A stretch of 64,000 nt of DNA. It comes from Prorocentrum cordatum (Eukaryota; Sar; Dinophyceae; Prorocentrales; Prorocentraceae). The translations under genes and the position numbers were made by a program. Each line of letters opens with the position of its first letter. The first letter of the stretch is position 1. The DNA lies in NCBI GenBank assembly GCA_963575745.1, contig CAUYUJ010016349.1:198902-262901 (forward strand), read 5' to 3'. Below, piece after piece: positions 32,701 through 43,792 of the stretch. The notes under the pieces are model-generated. The model had not been told where the DNA came from and ran no database searches. It saw only the letters and a list, made by a program, of their open reading frames with translations.

Positions 32701-33984
32701 CCACGCTTTCATGGAGAAACCTACTCGCGCAGAAGCTTCTGCAAGTATATCTACAGTGGATCAATATTACCTCCCTTCCTCCTCGGGATCTGCTCGTGCT
32801 GCCAGCAATGCTGCTGCAGCTGTGGCTGGAGATGACCACGCCTCGAACAGCATGCAAACTCATCGGGGCAAACCTCGTAGAACTTGCCGTCCGCTGCGAA
32901 CGCGAACTCTTGCCACGTGGAACGTGGAAGGCCCCAGGGGAGATTCGAGTATCAGACTTGTGGAGCTCAGGGATACGATGATAAGAACATGTATCTCTGT
33001 TCTCTGCATCCAAGAAACTCATCTCCACGGTGCGGAATATTTCAAAAACGCCAGTGGCTTCTTAATTTGTCTATCCGGGGAGCTCGACGACAAAACTCGC
33101 TCAGGCGCAGGCGTTGGTTTCGTAGTTTGCCCATGGGTCCGCTCCGCAATAGTGGCATTTCGGGCATGCTCGTCGAGATCAGCATCCCCACGAATCAAAG
33201 TATTGGGAATCGTGATCACACTACTATCTGCGCACGCCCCGCATGGCGGACACGACGTAGAGGGCCGACAGGGTTTCCATTCCAACCTCCAGGGTATAAT
33301 CAGACCTACGACGCCGCATAGCACCACTGCGGCGTTAGGCGATTCCGCTGCAAGTCCATTGAAACGGAGGGCTGGGGAACACAACATTATTGGGGAATGC
33401 GTTTTCGAACCAACTATTCCGAAGATGACGCTTAATGTTGTTGCCAACCGCCATCTATTGTTAGAATGTTGCGTAAGTGCTGCCATGGCCATTGCAAATC
33501 GATTCTTCCCCTTACCACCTGACGAATTGGCCGCCTACCGCGATCTTGGGACATCGCCAGCGAATGCTGCCACACCGGATCGCTTTGCCCAGTTGGACTT
33601 CGCATTGCGCCATGAATCGATACTTCCTTCAAACAGTCACCACTACTTGTTGGAAGCGGACGTCGCCTTCCAACTCTCCACCGCGCGCGCGTCGCATGTT
33701 CCGCGTCGCGACGTTTCTCCTTTGGCTGACCCGGACGTGGAAGCAGCTGTCGTCTCCAGATTTCCCGAAGAGAGTCCACAGGGGATTGTGCTACTTTGGA
33801 TTCCATGGGGGCCAACTTGACTTCTGCGTTCGCGACGGCGTCATCAGCATTGCGAACGCGCGCGGTCGCATCTCGGCGCCCATGGATATCTCAATCGAGA
33901 CTCAATTTGATCGAAGAGAGGAACGTTCACCGTCGCGCGCAGGATTACGACGAGGGGAACGCGGTGAACAAAGCGATAAAGTAG
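32690..33984 (+). pseudogene. LINE ORF2 N-terminus: APE endonuclease and linker, broken
   Basis: The ATG at 32,690 starts the frame. Visible endonuclease motifs, in order, are LATWNVEGPRG (Asn), ISVLCIQETH (catalytic Glu), SGAGVGFVVCP, LSAHAPHGGHDVEGRQGF, LGDSAAS at the GDFN position (Asp kept, Asn lost) and FAQLDFALRHES. The terminal SDH motif is not recognisable. Near 33,800 the frame changes to RPWISQSRLNLIEERN and RRAQDYDEGNAVNKAIK, the linker before RT. The protein would nick target DNA. The GDFN change, missing SDH and absent RT say it is dead. Confidence 0.68.
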
Positions 33985-34004
33985 GCAGGCCAAAAATTGT
34001 GTAG

Positions 34005-35029
34005 CCGTGGGGGTCAGAGTTCGGTGTTTTCTATAGAATGGAGGAAATCGAGGAAGTTGCAGGGTCATTTCGCTCCACCATCCAACTTCTTGGCATGCGA
34101 ACTACATGCAATATTCATGTGTTTTTCGTTGCAACTTGCATGTTTGTCTTAGAAGCAGCGCGATCTGATCCACGTTTGCCTGCGATTCGCATGTGTTGTG
34201 CGAGCACGAGCCACCCGTTTCTATTTGCAACTGCGGCGCGCTTGCTACGAGACGCGAGCGTGTCGGTTGAGTTCGGGGCAGCGTCTCGTTGAGAGTCGGC
34301 GCGCGCCGCCCCCTCGCTCGATGCCTCTGCCGCCAACGGCGGTAGGGGCGCCGCTCGCTGGCGCGACTCTTGTCTTCTGCGTCCGCCCTGAATGACAGTG
34401 GCATTGGTGCTTCGACTGTCTACCCCGCCCTTGCGTCTGACATCCGCTAGCTGTATCGCAATTGATGCGCCAGTTGTGTAATATGTTCGTGAATTGTCTG
34501 CGGGCGATCCTCGCTGCTCGCGGCGTCGGCACTGGTTTGTGCGGTTCGTGGTCAAGTTTTGCGATGGGGGCCGCGGGTCTCAGCAGAGTCGCGCCTTAGT
34601 TGCGCGGAACGTTATCGTTTGTTTGCCGTGGGCGCGCGCGCCCCACCCAACGCTTGGCCGCTCCTGTTTGTTTGTGCCCCGTCGCTTTAGCAGGGCAGCG
34701 ACGCGGGGCGCGACGCTTTGTTTTCGTCGCGCAGTTGCGCCGCACTTGCATCATTGCAGCCGCGTTGTTCCCGCGGCCCGCTTGAAACTGCCGACGTCGA
34801 AGCCGCCGTGCGCGGCGCGCAGGGTGGCGGCGCCAGTTGAGTTTTGATTCGGTTGACAAATGGCAATCCCTTGCGTTCCGCGTCGGTGCCCTGACTGCTG
34901 AGCTACGCGACCTCTCAAAAAAAAGAAAGAAAACAACAACTAGCACCCCTCGCATTGCGCCCCCCTGTTCCCTCGTTCATCCCCGCCCCCCGTCTTCGCG
35001 TGCCCAGTGCCCCAGTTCGTCTCATTATT
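34005..35029. other. unassigned
   Basis: About 1 kb without a supportable gene. No repeat stands out. Confidence 0.45.
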
Positions 35030-35602
<573 letters not shown>

Positions 35603-35639
35603 TTTCAACCAACGTTTCCTATGTGTAACACTTCCCCAA

Positions 35640-36097
35640 ACAGATCTTACAACATGCCCCAGGCAGTCCTTGCAACGTGTCTCAAACAGTGCTTGCAGCT
35701 TTTCCAAAAACAGCGCCTGCAGCGTCCTCGGCAACAGTGCTTGCCAGTGTTCCCCTCTCAGTGCTTGCAGCGGCTCTTCAAACAGTGCTTGAATCGTCCA
35801 GGCTGTGCTTGCAACGTCTCACTAGTGCCTTTCAGTGCTTGCAGTGTCCTGCGGGGCGTGGAACGTCTTACAGCGTGCGCAGTGTCTCTGCAACCCAGCG
35901 GTGGAAACAATGCCCCCGTGGCGCTCTCAGAAGGACTCACCGTTAACATCGTTATAACCACCATCGTCACCATCGTCATCATCACCGTCTTCCGTCTCCT
36001 CCTTCCCCTCCCCCATTCCCCCCCCGTTCCTTCTTTTCCGTTGCATCATCCGTATCCTCATCCTCTTCCTGCTCCTCCTGCTCCTCCCCTTCCCTCC

Positions 36098-36132
<35 letters not shown>

Positions 36133-36415
36133 CCCTCAGTCCCAAACTCTTTATTGGAATCCTCGCCCCCCTCCTCATCCTCCTCCTCGTTCACATGCCC
36201 CCCCCCGCCAGCAGTCGTCAATCAGGCACATGTTGATGCCTGCCAAAGTGGGCGTAGTCTACATTGGCGCAGTGTCCGAGCCAGTGCTTGCAATTCTACT
36301 ACAAAACGTCGTTTGTACTCTGTTCGGCGCAGTGCTTGCGGCGTTTCCCCATGCAGCGCTTGCGACCTCTCCTGAAACAGTGTTTGCCACGTCTCGGCTG
36401 GGGGTTCGGCATGGG
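35640..36415 (+). repeat. CAGTGCTTGCAGC minisatellite upstream of gene A, with C-rich insert
   Basis: Imperfect units of about 20-30 bp built on CAGTGCTTGCAGCG occur at 35,640-35,860 and again at 36,270-36,400. Between them are TCC-rich sequence and a poly-C tract (about 36,099-36,129). A GTGATGTGACGATGTGATGG stretch follows. Confidence 0.75.
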
Positions 36416-36485
36416 CAGCGGGCAACGACCATGCTCAGATGATACGTTCAGTGTTGATGTGGTGATGTGACGATGTGATGGTATT

Positions 36486-36500
36486 GCCGTTTTGGCTCAA
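36486..36500 (+). promoter_or_regulatory. relic spliced-leader (DinoSL) sequence upstream of gene A
   Basis: GCCGTTTTGGCTCAA matches the DinoSL core GCCATTTTGGCTCAA at 14 of 15 positions and lies 84-98 bp before the gene A ATG (36,584), in the sense orientation. Such genomic leader relics mark genes that were reverse-transcribed from trans-spliced mRNA. Confidence 0.62.
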
Positions 36501-36583
36501 ACCGAGGAGCTCCTGCTTCCAGCTTGCAGCGCTTGGGGCCCTCTGTCCTGTGTTGAGGCTTCAGTTTCTGTGTCGCACACAGC

Positions 36584-38393
36584 ATGGGCCAACACGTCGA
36601 GGATGTGCCGATGCCGTTGGCGATCGGGGGTTCGGTTGCAGGCGGCCCTCCAGATGCAGACGGCGATGATCACATTGCCGTGCCGCCGCCTCTGGCGCCT
36701 CCGGCGCCAGCGCCCCCTGCCCGCCTCGATATCAAGAGAAGGACGCCCGAGCTCATGAGCCACGCTCGTTCCAAGAAGATGTTGTTGTGCGCCCAGAGCC
36801 GCGAGTCGAAGCTCCGCCAAGACTTTGAACAGCTCAAAGGGGACATGCACACGGCTTGTACGTTGATCCCTGCATGTGCCCAATTGTTCGGGCGGCCCGT
36901 GAAACGCGTCGGCAGGATCAAAAAGGACGACCTCGGACCAGCACATTTCACCGTCTTGGCCAGGATTGTCTTTGCCAGACGCCTGGGCACGCTGAACATT
37001 GGCATCGACATTCGGCGGTTGGTGTGCGCCGCAGCCCGCGTGATCAAGGCCAGACAGGATGATGGCGTGGAGCACGTCCTCCGCGGCGGTGAGAAGGCTT
37101 TGCAGCACCCAGGTGCCATTAATCGGTTCGCCCACGTGTCATATGCTCATTTGTGGAACGAGGTCAACTGCAAGTTCGCAGCATATCCGAAGATGGGGCG
37201 CCGCCGCAGGAAGACGACCACGAGCATTCGGACGATCTGCCAGCGAGGTTACGCCAGGCTGACCTTGGCCAACCACATCAACGACGAGAGCGCGATCAGC
37301 AGATCGTTCTGCGAGCAGATCCTTGTCAACCCGATGAAGGTGAGCGGCACTTCAGCCAATGCGATCCTACCCGCTGTGTTGAAGGCAATCCCGCGGCCAT
37401 TCCAGTTCAACGCCGTGGAGAATATTGATCGGTTGTTGCGTTCGTTCTCGTCCTTCACGATGTCTCTAACTGGTGACAAGGCGTCTGGGAACATCCTCTT
37501 GATGAAACAATTCTGTCACCAATGGGAAACGATGGTGCTTCCGCGCAGCAGTGGTCGGCTTCTTGTGTTCCCAGAGACGTGTGGCGTGCACTTAGAACAT
37601 CGCACAACATTGCAAGTTGTACCGCTCAAGCACCACACAATGCGCCTCTTCAGCTTAGCCAACTTGCTTCGCCTTGACGGTGTGCGGACCAGCATATGCG
37701 AGTCGATCGAAGTGCTGGTGCAGAAGATGCTCAAGCGACGGGTCCTCGGCCCGCCGCCAGACGGCATTGCCTGCCCGCTGTCCAAGTGCATCAATGTTCT
37801 CTTCCGCCCAGATGCGGACCACCACAAGCGCGCCAACGGCAAGGTGTCTCGCAGGGTACAGGACCTGGGTGAATTGATGAGAATGGTCAACGGGGATCTC
37901 CACGGAGATTGGGTGCATTATTGCTGGGACGAGTCAACTGGCAGGCCGCGTTGCAGGGACGCCGGCACTTGCTACGACAGAACAGTTCGTTCGGTCACGA
38001 ATGCGCTGTATGGCGGCGGGGACCCTATTCCAGCAGAAAGCAGATGGACGCACACCTTGGTCAATATGAAACAGTTGCTGCTGAGGCGAATCGTGTGCAA
38101 TATCGGCGTGAAGGCGTTCCCGTGTTCGATCAGAAAACCTGGCGCCGCCAGCGAGATGCCGCAATCCGCCGACGGCGAGGCATGTCAATCGCACGTCGCT
38201 GAGGTGAATGCGTCGCGGCTGTCACGGGTGGGCGTGTATTTTGATGACCCCAAGACTTTTCCAGAGCTGGCCTTGCTCACGGTTTCCGTGGACATCATCG
38301 ACAGGCGTTTGTTGTACCCACTTTTGGGCGACCCATGGCCCGCGGATGACGACACCCGCAGCAAATTCGAGTGTCTCCTGGACCCAGATGATA
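36584..38393 (+). CDS. gene A exon 1, large unrecognised protein
   Basis: The ATG at 36,584 opens 603 codons without a stop. The N-terminus is Pro/Ala-rich (PPPLAPPAPAPPARLDIKRR), followed by a folded-looking region: HARSKKMLLCAQSRESKLRQ, ARIVFARRLGTLNIGIDIRR, HLWNEVNCKFAAYPKMGRRR, TGDKASGNILLMKQFCHQWE, then CGVHLEHRTTLQVVPLKHHT. Cys and His residues are frequent towards the end (CWDESTGRPRCRDAGTC). I do not recognise the family. Acidic and His residues in conserved-looking contexts would allow a nuclease or transposase, but that is speculation. The exon is broken by E1; the last clean codons are PDD before the insertion. Confidence 0.75.
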
Positions 38394-39563
38394 TGATTGC
38401 CTGCGGCTGCTCCCGCCACCGTGCCAGCCCAGCCGCGTCGGCGGTTTTTGCGCTAGGGGGCGCGTGCGTTTTACAAGTGACGCGTTTGGTTTTTCAAACT
38501 ACGATAATACCTCTGCAGCCATGACGGCCACCACTGGTGATTGTTATGACGGCAGGGGTATTGCATGTGACGAAGACGGCGGGGATGATGATGATGAGGA
38601 TGATGAGGATGATGATGATGGCCTCTGCTGCTGCGAAAACGGCAACCGCGGCGATGACGATGGCGATTCTCCCGCGAGGGAGGCGCCGAAACAGTAGCAC
38701 GTGACACTTAGTCACTTCGGCTGCTTCAGGAAAGCGACGACGGCGACGACGACGGGGGGGAGAAAGGGGAGGAGGAGGAGGAGGAGGAGGAGGAGGAGGA
38801 TGGGGAGGAGGAGGGGGAGGAAGAGGAGGAGGAGGGAGAGGAAGAAGCAACGAAGTAGACATTCGCCCGTTTCGCCCGAGACATTCTCTGACGCATGCGG
38901 CATTGAAATCTAAGGCCCGGCCATCGGAACGTCGCACAGGGCGCGGGGGGGGCGGGGAGGGGAGGGGGGCGGCGGGGGGGGGCAAGGAGAGAAGAGTTGT
39001 CATATGCGGCCCGTCCGTCTTCACTTTTCCAGGGGCCGAAGTTATTATTAGGTGGTGTCTCAGGCGAAACACGTATGCAGCACTGGCGGTGTCAACGCAC
39101 ATTGGCGTTACAATAATGCCACGTTCTTCTGCAATATTGGAGTTCATCTCGGGTCGGTTTGAAATAGACGCCTGAACACTGGCCTTTGGAACTGTTATTT
39201 GTTTCCACGGGCCGAGGCGACGCGGTCCCCGTGTTCGCCCGCCTCGAACGGCCGATTCGTCACACATGACGGCGCTGGCGCCTGCCCCGCCCTCGGCGCC
39301 TCTCCCGCTCAGACGCGGCGGAGGTACCGCGCGTGACGCTCCCGAGACGTGATGTCGAAATGTGCCATTGGTGTCACATGTGACAAGGCGTGTCCCCTCC
39401 CCCTACGCAACTTCCCGATGTGGCGAGGATGTCTCAGGCGATGCGCCCATTTCCAGGGGGGGCACGCGGGCGCGCGGAAGCGCGTGCAGAGGGGGGTAGA
39501 AGACTACCATCAACCGCACCAGACAGCACGACATCGCGGCCCAAGTGCCAGCGGTGGCGGATA
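38394..39563 (+). mobile_element. E1: introner-like insertion in gene A (body family 1)
   Basis: The left end region is GCCTGCGGC..CCCGCCACCGTGCC (TIR 38,412-38,425), the right end GTGCCAGCGGTGGCGGA (39,545-39,561). The body has GAT repeats (38,583-38,620), a GGA tract (38,766-38,845), a block 38,551-38,579 and a block 39,001-39,030 that match E4, and GAGGATGTCTCAGGCG (39,425-39,440). GATA occurs at both borders (38,390-38,393 and 39,560-39,563). Removing one GATA and the insert joins ...PDD to SLLGHC in frame. A GTGCC...CCAG excision (38,421-39,550) also keeps frame, so the true splice borders are open. Confidence 0.7.
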
Positions 39564-40408
39564 GTTTGCTCGGCCACTGCTTGTCAGAGTTATTGCATGT
39601 ACTTGAATCGTGGCTTCATGGCGGCGAGAGGGATCCGCTGGTTATCCTCGATGCAGTCCAGGCGCCGATGAGGGACCTTGGCTATGCGCGCTTCGCGCGT
39701 TCATGCATCCTTCGCCTGAGTTCTGCGATCAGCCGAAGGTGGGATCTTCGGCACTCGAGCTGGCCGCGCCCGCTCTTCACGCTTTGCAGCGCCCGCTCAT
39801 CGGAAGAGCAGCGCAGGGATGTTGCGCGGCGACTGCTCGATGCATCGCGCGAGGAGCTCGGCGTGTACGCGTACGGCGTGAAGCACCGCTTCAACACCGT
39901 GCCTCTGCTGATGAGTGAGGCGCGCAGGAAAACATTGCTGGCTGATGTTCGCACGTTCGGATTCTCCACCGACATCATCGAGAGGCTCAACGCGGAGATT
40001 CAGGCTGGTCGAGTGCATCGTGCGCCAGGTCGCGTCTTCGGCGGGGCGTCCAGGGAGCAGCTGCTGCAGCAGGCGCTCGCCGTGCACGAGAAATGCGGCG
40101 GCGTCGACCCGTTGAGCACGAAGCGAGACGCAGCCCTGAAGTCGTCGGACCTTCGAGTGCAGGCGCAGCCATTCATTGCCGCTGTTCGGCCTGAGTTTCT
40201 TCCAATTGCAGGTGGGCCCGATGGCGCTGCTGCGAGCGCCGCGGCGCCTGAGCCTGTGGCCGTCGACCGCCCCGTGGAGACCGTGCTGGCGAACGCCTCC
40301 ATCCTGCCGGGCGCGAGGGCGGTGGGAGCTGGCGGGGCCGATGGCGGCGGCGGGCCACCTGGCGGCGGCGACGGCGGCGGACCTCTGCCCCCCGTCGGCG
40401 CGGATTGA
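39564..40408 (+). CDS. gene A exon 2
   Basis: This continues exon 1 in frame after E1 is removed: SLLGHCLSELLHVLESWLHG, GVKHRFNTVPLLMSEARRKT, FSTDIIERLNAEIQAGRVHR, EKCGGVDPLSTKRDAALKSS. It ends in a Gly/Ala/Pro-rich linker and a TGA at 40,406-40,408. The protein clearly goes on in another frame from about 40,400, so the stop is probably bypassed by a short intron or is a frameshift (a run of six C lies at about 40,386-40,391). No known domain. Confidence 0.62.
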
Positions 40409-40755
40409 GCTCGTGCATGCTGGAATTGAACCAGACGTTGGCGAGTCTGAAGAGGGCGAAGGGCTCCGCCTTGACGCCCGAGGAGCTGAGCACGGCTCGC
40501 AGCAGGTTCAGGGAACAGTGGCAGCTCATGAATCATGACGCTCGCCACGAGGCCTTCGAGGATTGGCAGAACACGCCTGCAGAGATGGTGCCCGCTGACG
40601 CCCAGGCGCCCGCGTATGCCACTTCCTGGGGTCGAGGTTGCCGCTCGTCCCCGATCTCCTGCGAGGAGTTCTACGAGTGGCATCACTTGCACGGTTGGCC
40701 GACCAAGGACATGCGGGTGTACAATTTTGCAAACTTCACGGTGGCATGGGAGGAG
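40405..40755 (+). CDS. gene A exon 3 (frame +1 relative to exon 2)
   Basis: Encodes SSCMLELNQTLASLKRAKGS, LTPEELSTARSRFREQWQLM, NHDARHEAFEDWQNTP and CEEFYEWHHLHGWPTKDMRV, ending FANFTVAWEE as the sequence turns into a GGA repeat. The helical, charged composition is unlike the other frames. The link to exon 2 needs a one-base shift or a tiny intron. Confidence 0.6.
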
Positions 40756-40915
40756 GGAGAGGAGGAGTAGGAGGAGCACGTGGAGGAGTAGGAGGGGGGA
40801 TGGGGGGGGGGGGGATCGAGGCTGGATGGGAGGGGGGAGGAGGAGGAGACAGAGGAGAAGGAGGATGAGTAAGAGAAGGATCAGCAGATCGCATTCGGAT
40901 GCTTCCGCCTAGCAG
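40756..40915 (+). other. gene A intron made largely of GGA repeat
   Basis: A 160-bp GGA/GGGGGG-rich stretch ending in a clear acceptor CCGCCTAGCAG at 40,915. No GT donor lies at the left edge, so the donor is non-canonical or lies within the repeat. Confidence 0.55.
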
Positions 40916-41218
40916 GAAGACTTCGAGTGCGATGCTGCCGACGACCTGGTCGTCCGCGCTGAGCCCATCCCTGACCTTCCAGACTTCAGCCTGTGGGGCT
41001 GCGGCAGGAACGCTCGGCCTGTTCCTCGGGCAACGGTGCCAAACGTTCAGCAGTTCCATTTGATAGAAAATGGCATTCACAACCTCATGGCACGTTTAAC
41101 GAGACCCGCCGCCGATGCCGGCGACGTGATGATCATGGTGGAGGGCCACTCACTGGAGAACCCAGCCAGCCGAATGCGCTTCGTGGGTATCATTTCGGGC
41201 ACGTTTTACAATCCGAAG
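40916..41218 (+). CDS. gene A exon 4
   Basis: Follows the CTAGCAG acceptor and encodes EDFECDAADDLVVRAEPIPD, LPDFSLWGCGRNARPVPRAT, VQQFHLIENGIHNLMARLTR, VEGHSLENPASRMRFVGIIS and GTFYNPK, then a canonical donor (AAG/GTGATG) at 41,219. Phase 0. No stop in this frame. Family not recognised. Confidence 0.66.
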
Positions 41219-42011
41219 GTGATGCGTCCGCTAATATGTAACCGCCCTCCCTAAGCCCATCCAGAAACGACCACTGCCCATCCAGAAATCTGATGTGCCC
41301 GACGTCCGCTAGTGCATCCCCGTCAGCCCATCCACTAACGACCAATCCCATCCAGAGACGATATTGCCAATGCCCCAGCCCATCAGAAACGACATGAGAC
41401 ATGCACCCCTGTCAGCCCATCCATGAACGACCGACATCCGAACGAGTTGCCTTGGCCACGGAATTCCACGGGGGGAGTCAAATTGTAAAAGGGGTTCTGA
41501 GCACGCTCTGAAGGCTCTCGAGGTGGCAGTCTGCGCGCCGTTTTTTTTGGGGGGGGGCTATCGGGGGGCGCCGCCTGTGACGCCGTCTTGCGACCATCTT
41601 GGGTTCTTGGGACAGCATAGCATCACAATATCACGGTCTTGGGATCCTCCTCATCTCCCTCCTCCTCCTCCTCCTCCTCCTCCTCGCCCATCCTCGCCCA
41701 TCCTCCTCATCCTCCTCCTCCGTCTCCTCCCCCTCCTCCTCTTCCTCCTCCCCCTCCTCCTCCTCCTCCCCCCCCGCCCAAGAGCACCCTCAGGCTCTCA
41801 GGAGAGCCGCGGTAGACACCAGTCTCCATGATGAATCATGCCGCTCCCTCTTGGTGACCACCCATGGCACACGGTTCGGGGAGCGGGGAGGCGAGATTGA
41901 AGCCAAGACGCCGCCTAAGAAACCCTTTCCCTTCCTCCCCATCCTCCTTCTCCGCCTCATCCTCCTTAAGGGCGCCGTGCGCTGTGCTCCTAGGTTGCCC
42001 ATCGACCCAAG
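41219..42011 (+). other. gene A intron with CCCATCCAGAAACGA minisatellite and CCT repeat
   Basis: GT donor at 41,219 and acceptor CCCAAG at 42,011, both phase 0; AAGGTG is directly repeated at the two borders. It contains 6-8 diverged CCCATCCAGAAACGA units (41,260-41,440) and a CCT tract (41,655-41,775). The minisatellite recurs after exon 6 (43,825-44,120). Confidence 0.65.
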
Positions 42012-43031
42012 GTGTTTGATATCGCACCGAACACGTTCCAAGTGAGAGCGAATGCCCACAGCGACGTGCTACACACGCCGTGTCTTGTGGAGATCGATGT
42101 TCAGAACTGTAGGAGCGCTGGTCGATTTCGTTGTATTGGCTATGAATCTTCAGATCACTTTGTACTGAAGTTGGTTCGGAACCTGATCGACATGGATTTG
42201 TACTTAGTGGATTACGACGTGGATGTCGATGTTGATAACAGTCTGAAGTGGAGCAGGATCTCAGCTGTGCACTTGCAGGGTGAGCTGTGGAGGGCGGGGA
42301 TGACGCGCCCGTTCGGGTACCAGAGCCCCAGCAGCCGTGGGCCTTCTGCGTCCGACCTGGGGAGGCTGAACACCAGCGACCCCTTCGAGACGCCTCCTGG
42401 GCGCGGTGTTGGGCGCGGCGCTGGGCGCGGCGCTGGGCGCGGCGGCCGCCGCGGAGGGGGCGCAGGCAGAGGCCGCGGCCACGGAGCCGTAGATGGCGAG
42501 GGTCTCGGCGGCGGCCCCGACGCCCACGGCGACGTCGACGACGTTGACATGCCGCCGTTGGTCGACGACTTGCTACCAGCTGGCGCGGCGATTGGCGAGG
42601 AGATGGACATGCTGGAACACGAGGCCGAGGATGCCGACCTCGACGGCATGGAGGAGCTGGGCGACACGTTCGGCTTGGAGGACGGCGTCATCGAGGGGCA
42701 CCCTCCAGGACTGGTCGGCGAGGACGGCGGGGACTTGGACGAGCATGACGATGCTCGCGGTGCTGAGCTTCTTGGGGTACCAGCTGAAGTACCCGATGAG
42801 ATCGCAGCTGGAGCGGCAGACGGCGCTGCTGACGTCGGCCTGGAGCCTGAGCCTGGCGAGGCCGAGGAGCCGCCCGCGCCTGCGGCACCGCTCCCGCCGC
42901 CGCCGCCAGGGCCGCATGATCTCGTTGGCCCGACGCCGAGTGGATACTTCCACATGGATGGTCGCCAGGTGTTGCGCATTTTGCGCGGTCATCCTGCCAA
43001 CAGCGTGACAGTGAATTGCTATCATACTGGC
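42012..43031 (+). CDS. gene A exon 5 with RG-rich and acidic linkers
   Basis: Continues exon 4 in phase (NPK then VFDIAPNTFQVRANAHSDVL). It has a globular part (CLVEIDVQNCRSAGRFRCIG, then LVRNLIDMDLYLVDYDVDVD), an RG-repeat linker (RGVGRGAGRGAGRGGRRGG), a long acidic region (MDMLEHEAEDADLDGMEELG) and a Pro-rich stretch. It ends GYFHMDGRQVLRILRGHPAN, SVTVNCYHTG at the border of E2. RG repeats often bind RNA or are methylated; here that is only a possibility. Confidence 0.68.
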
Positions 43032-43596
43032 CTTCGGCGCATCCCGCCACCGCGCCTGAGTTGTCGGTCGGGGGCATATGTCGGCAGTATGCCCCGCCCC
43101 CCGCTGCGCCTCGCCAGCGGAACAAGTACCACTTGAAGCATCTCTGCAATATGCCTCAAGTGGTACCGAATACGTGTCACTCGGGACATGGCCGTTGCAT
43201 GCCTCAAGTTGTACCGACCAAGTACCACTCGGAGCATGTCGCCAATATGCCTCAAGTGGTACCGAGCAACATACCACTTGAAGCATGTTGGCAATATGCC
43301 TCAAGTGGTACCGAGTAGGTAGCACTTGAAGCATGCCCGTTGTATGCCTCAAGTGGGACCGATGAAGTACCACTTGGGGCATGCCGTCAGTATGCTTCCA
43401 GTGGTACCGATCACGTACCACTTGATGCATAGTGGCGCGCCTGCACGCGGGTGGACCAGAGATATTTTACAAGTTGGGCGCTGGTCCCCTGGGTGATTCC
43501 TCGGGGTTGAAGCCTGAAATTCAAGGGATGCGGCAGAAAGCCCGACGGCACGCCCACTCCGTGCCTCGAGGCACGGTGGCGGGTATGCATGCTGGC
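43032..43596 (+). mobile_element. E2: introner-like insertion in gene A (body family 2)
   Basis: The left end is CCTTCGGCGCATCCCGCCACC (TIR 43,043-43,056, with a GC instead of GT after CCACC), the right end GGCACGGTGGCGGG (43,570-43,583), embedded in the palindrome CCGTGCCTCGAGGCACGG (43,559-43,576). The body is a hairpin-repeat array (43,125-43,430) plus a unique segment shared with E3. CTGGC is repeated at 43,027-43,031 and 43,592-43,596. Excision between them joins VNCYHTG to CRLCIGDSRC in frame, restoring a Cys/His-rich motif (CYHTGCRLC). Confidence 0.72.
43125..43430. repeat. hairpin minisatellite in E2
   Basis: About six units of roughly 50 bp, each an imperfect inverted repeat: ACCACTTGAAGCAT, a short loop, then ATGCCTCAAGTGGT, joined by ACCGANNACGT-like spacers. 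The same unit forms the array in E3. Confidence 0.88.
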
Positions 43597-43792
43597 TGCA
43601 GGCTGTGCATCGGCGACAGTCGGTGCCCATCGGGCGAGGTCTTGAAGACCTGGCTGTTCGAGGTGCCAGCAGCAGCCCCTGGCGCGTCCGCCGCGGAGCG
43701 GCGAGAGCTCATGCAGCGGCACGCGCAGCTGGCCAAGGACAGGTGGTACGTGAACAAGAAGGCCAAAGCCAAAGCGGCACCTGCGCCTCCTG
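43597..43792 (+). CDS. gene A exon 6
   Basis: After E2 the frame reads CRLCIGDSRCPSGEVLKTWL, FEVPAAAPGASAAERRELMQ, RHAQLAKDRWYVNKKAKAKA, ending APAPPG at a possible GT donor (43,793). The lysine-rich end may be nuclear-targeting. No stop or next exon can be assigned; the frame stays open into minisatellite sequence to 44,328, which I do not count as coding. Confidence 0.6.

Larger units (their letters stand above)
31621..34004 (+). mobile_element. LINE (non-LTR retrotransposon) fragment: ORF1, endonuclease and linker, no RT
   Basis: ORF1 (31,621-32,241), a spacer with a 133-bp duplication, then an APE-type endonuclease frame (32,690-33,800) and a basic linker (33,796-33,984) of the kind that joins endonuclease to RT. 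Sequence after about 34,004 is not LINE-like. Loss of the 3' part is unlike ordinary 5' truncation on insertion, so a deletion or later rearrangement is likely. Confidence 0.65.
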
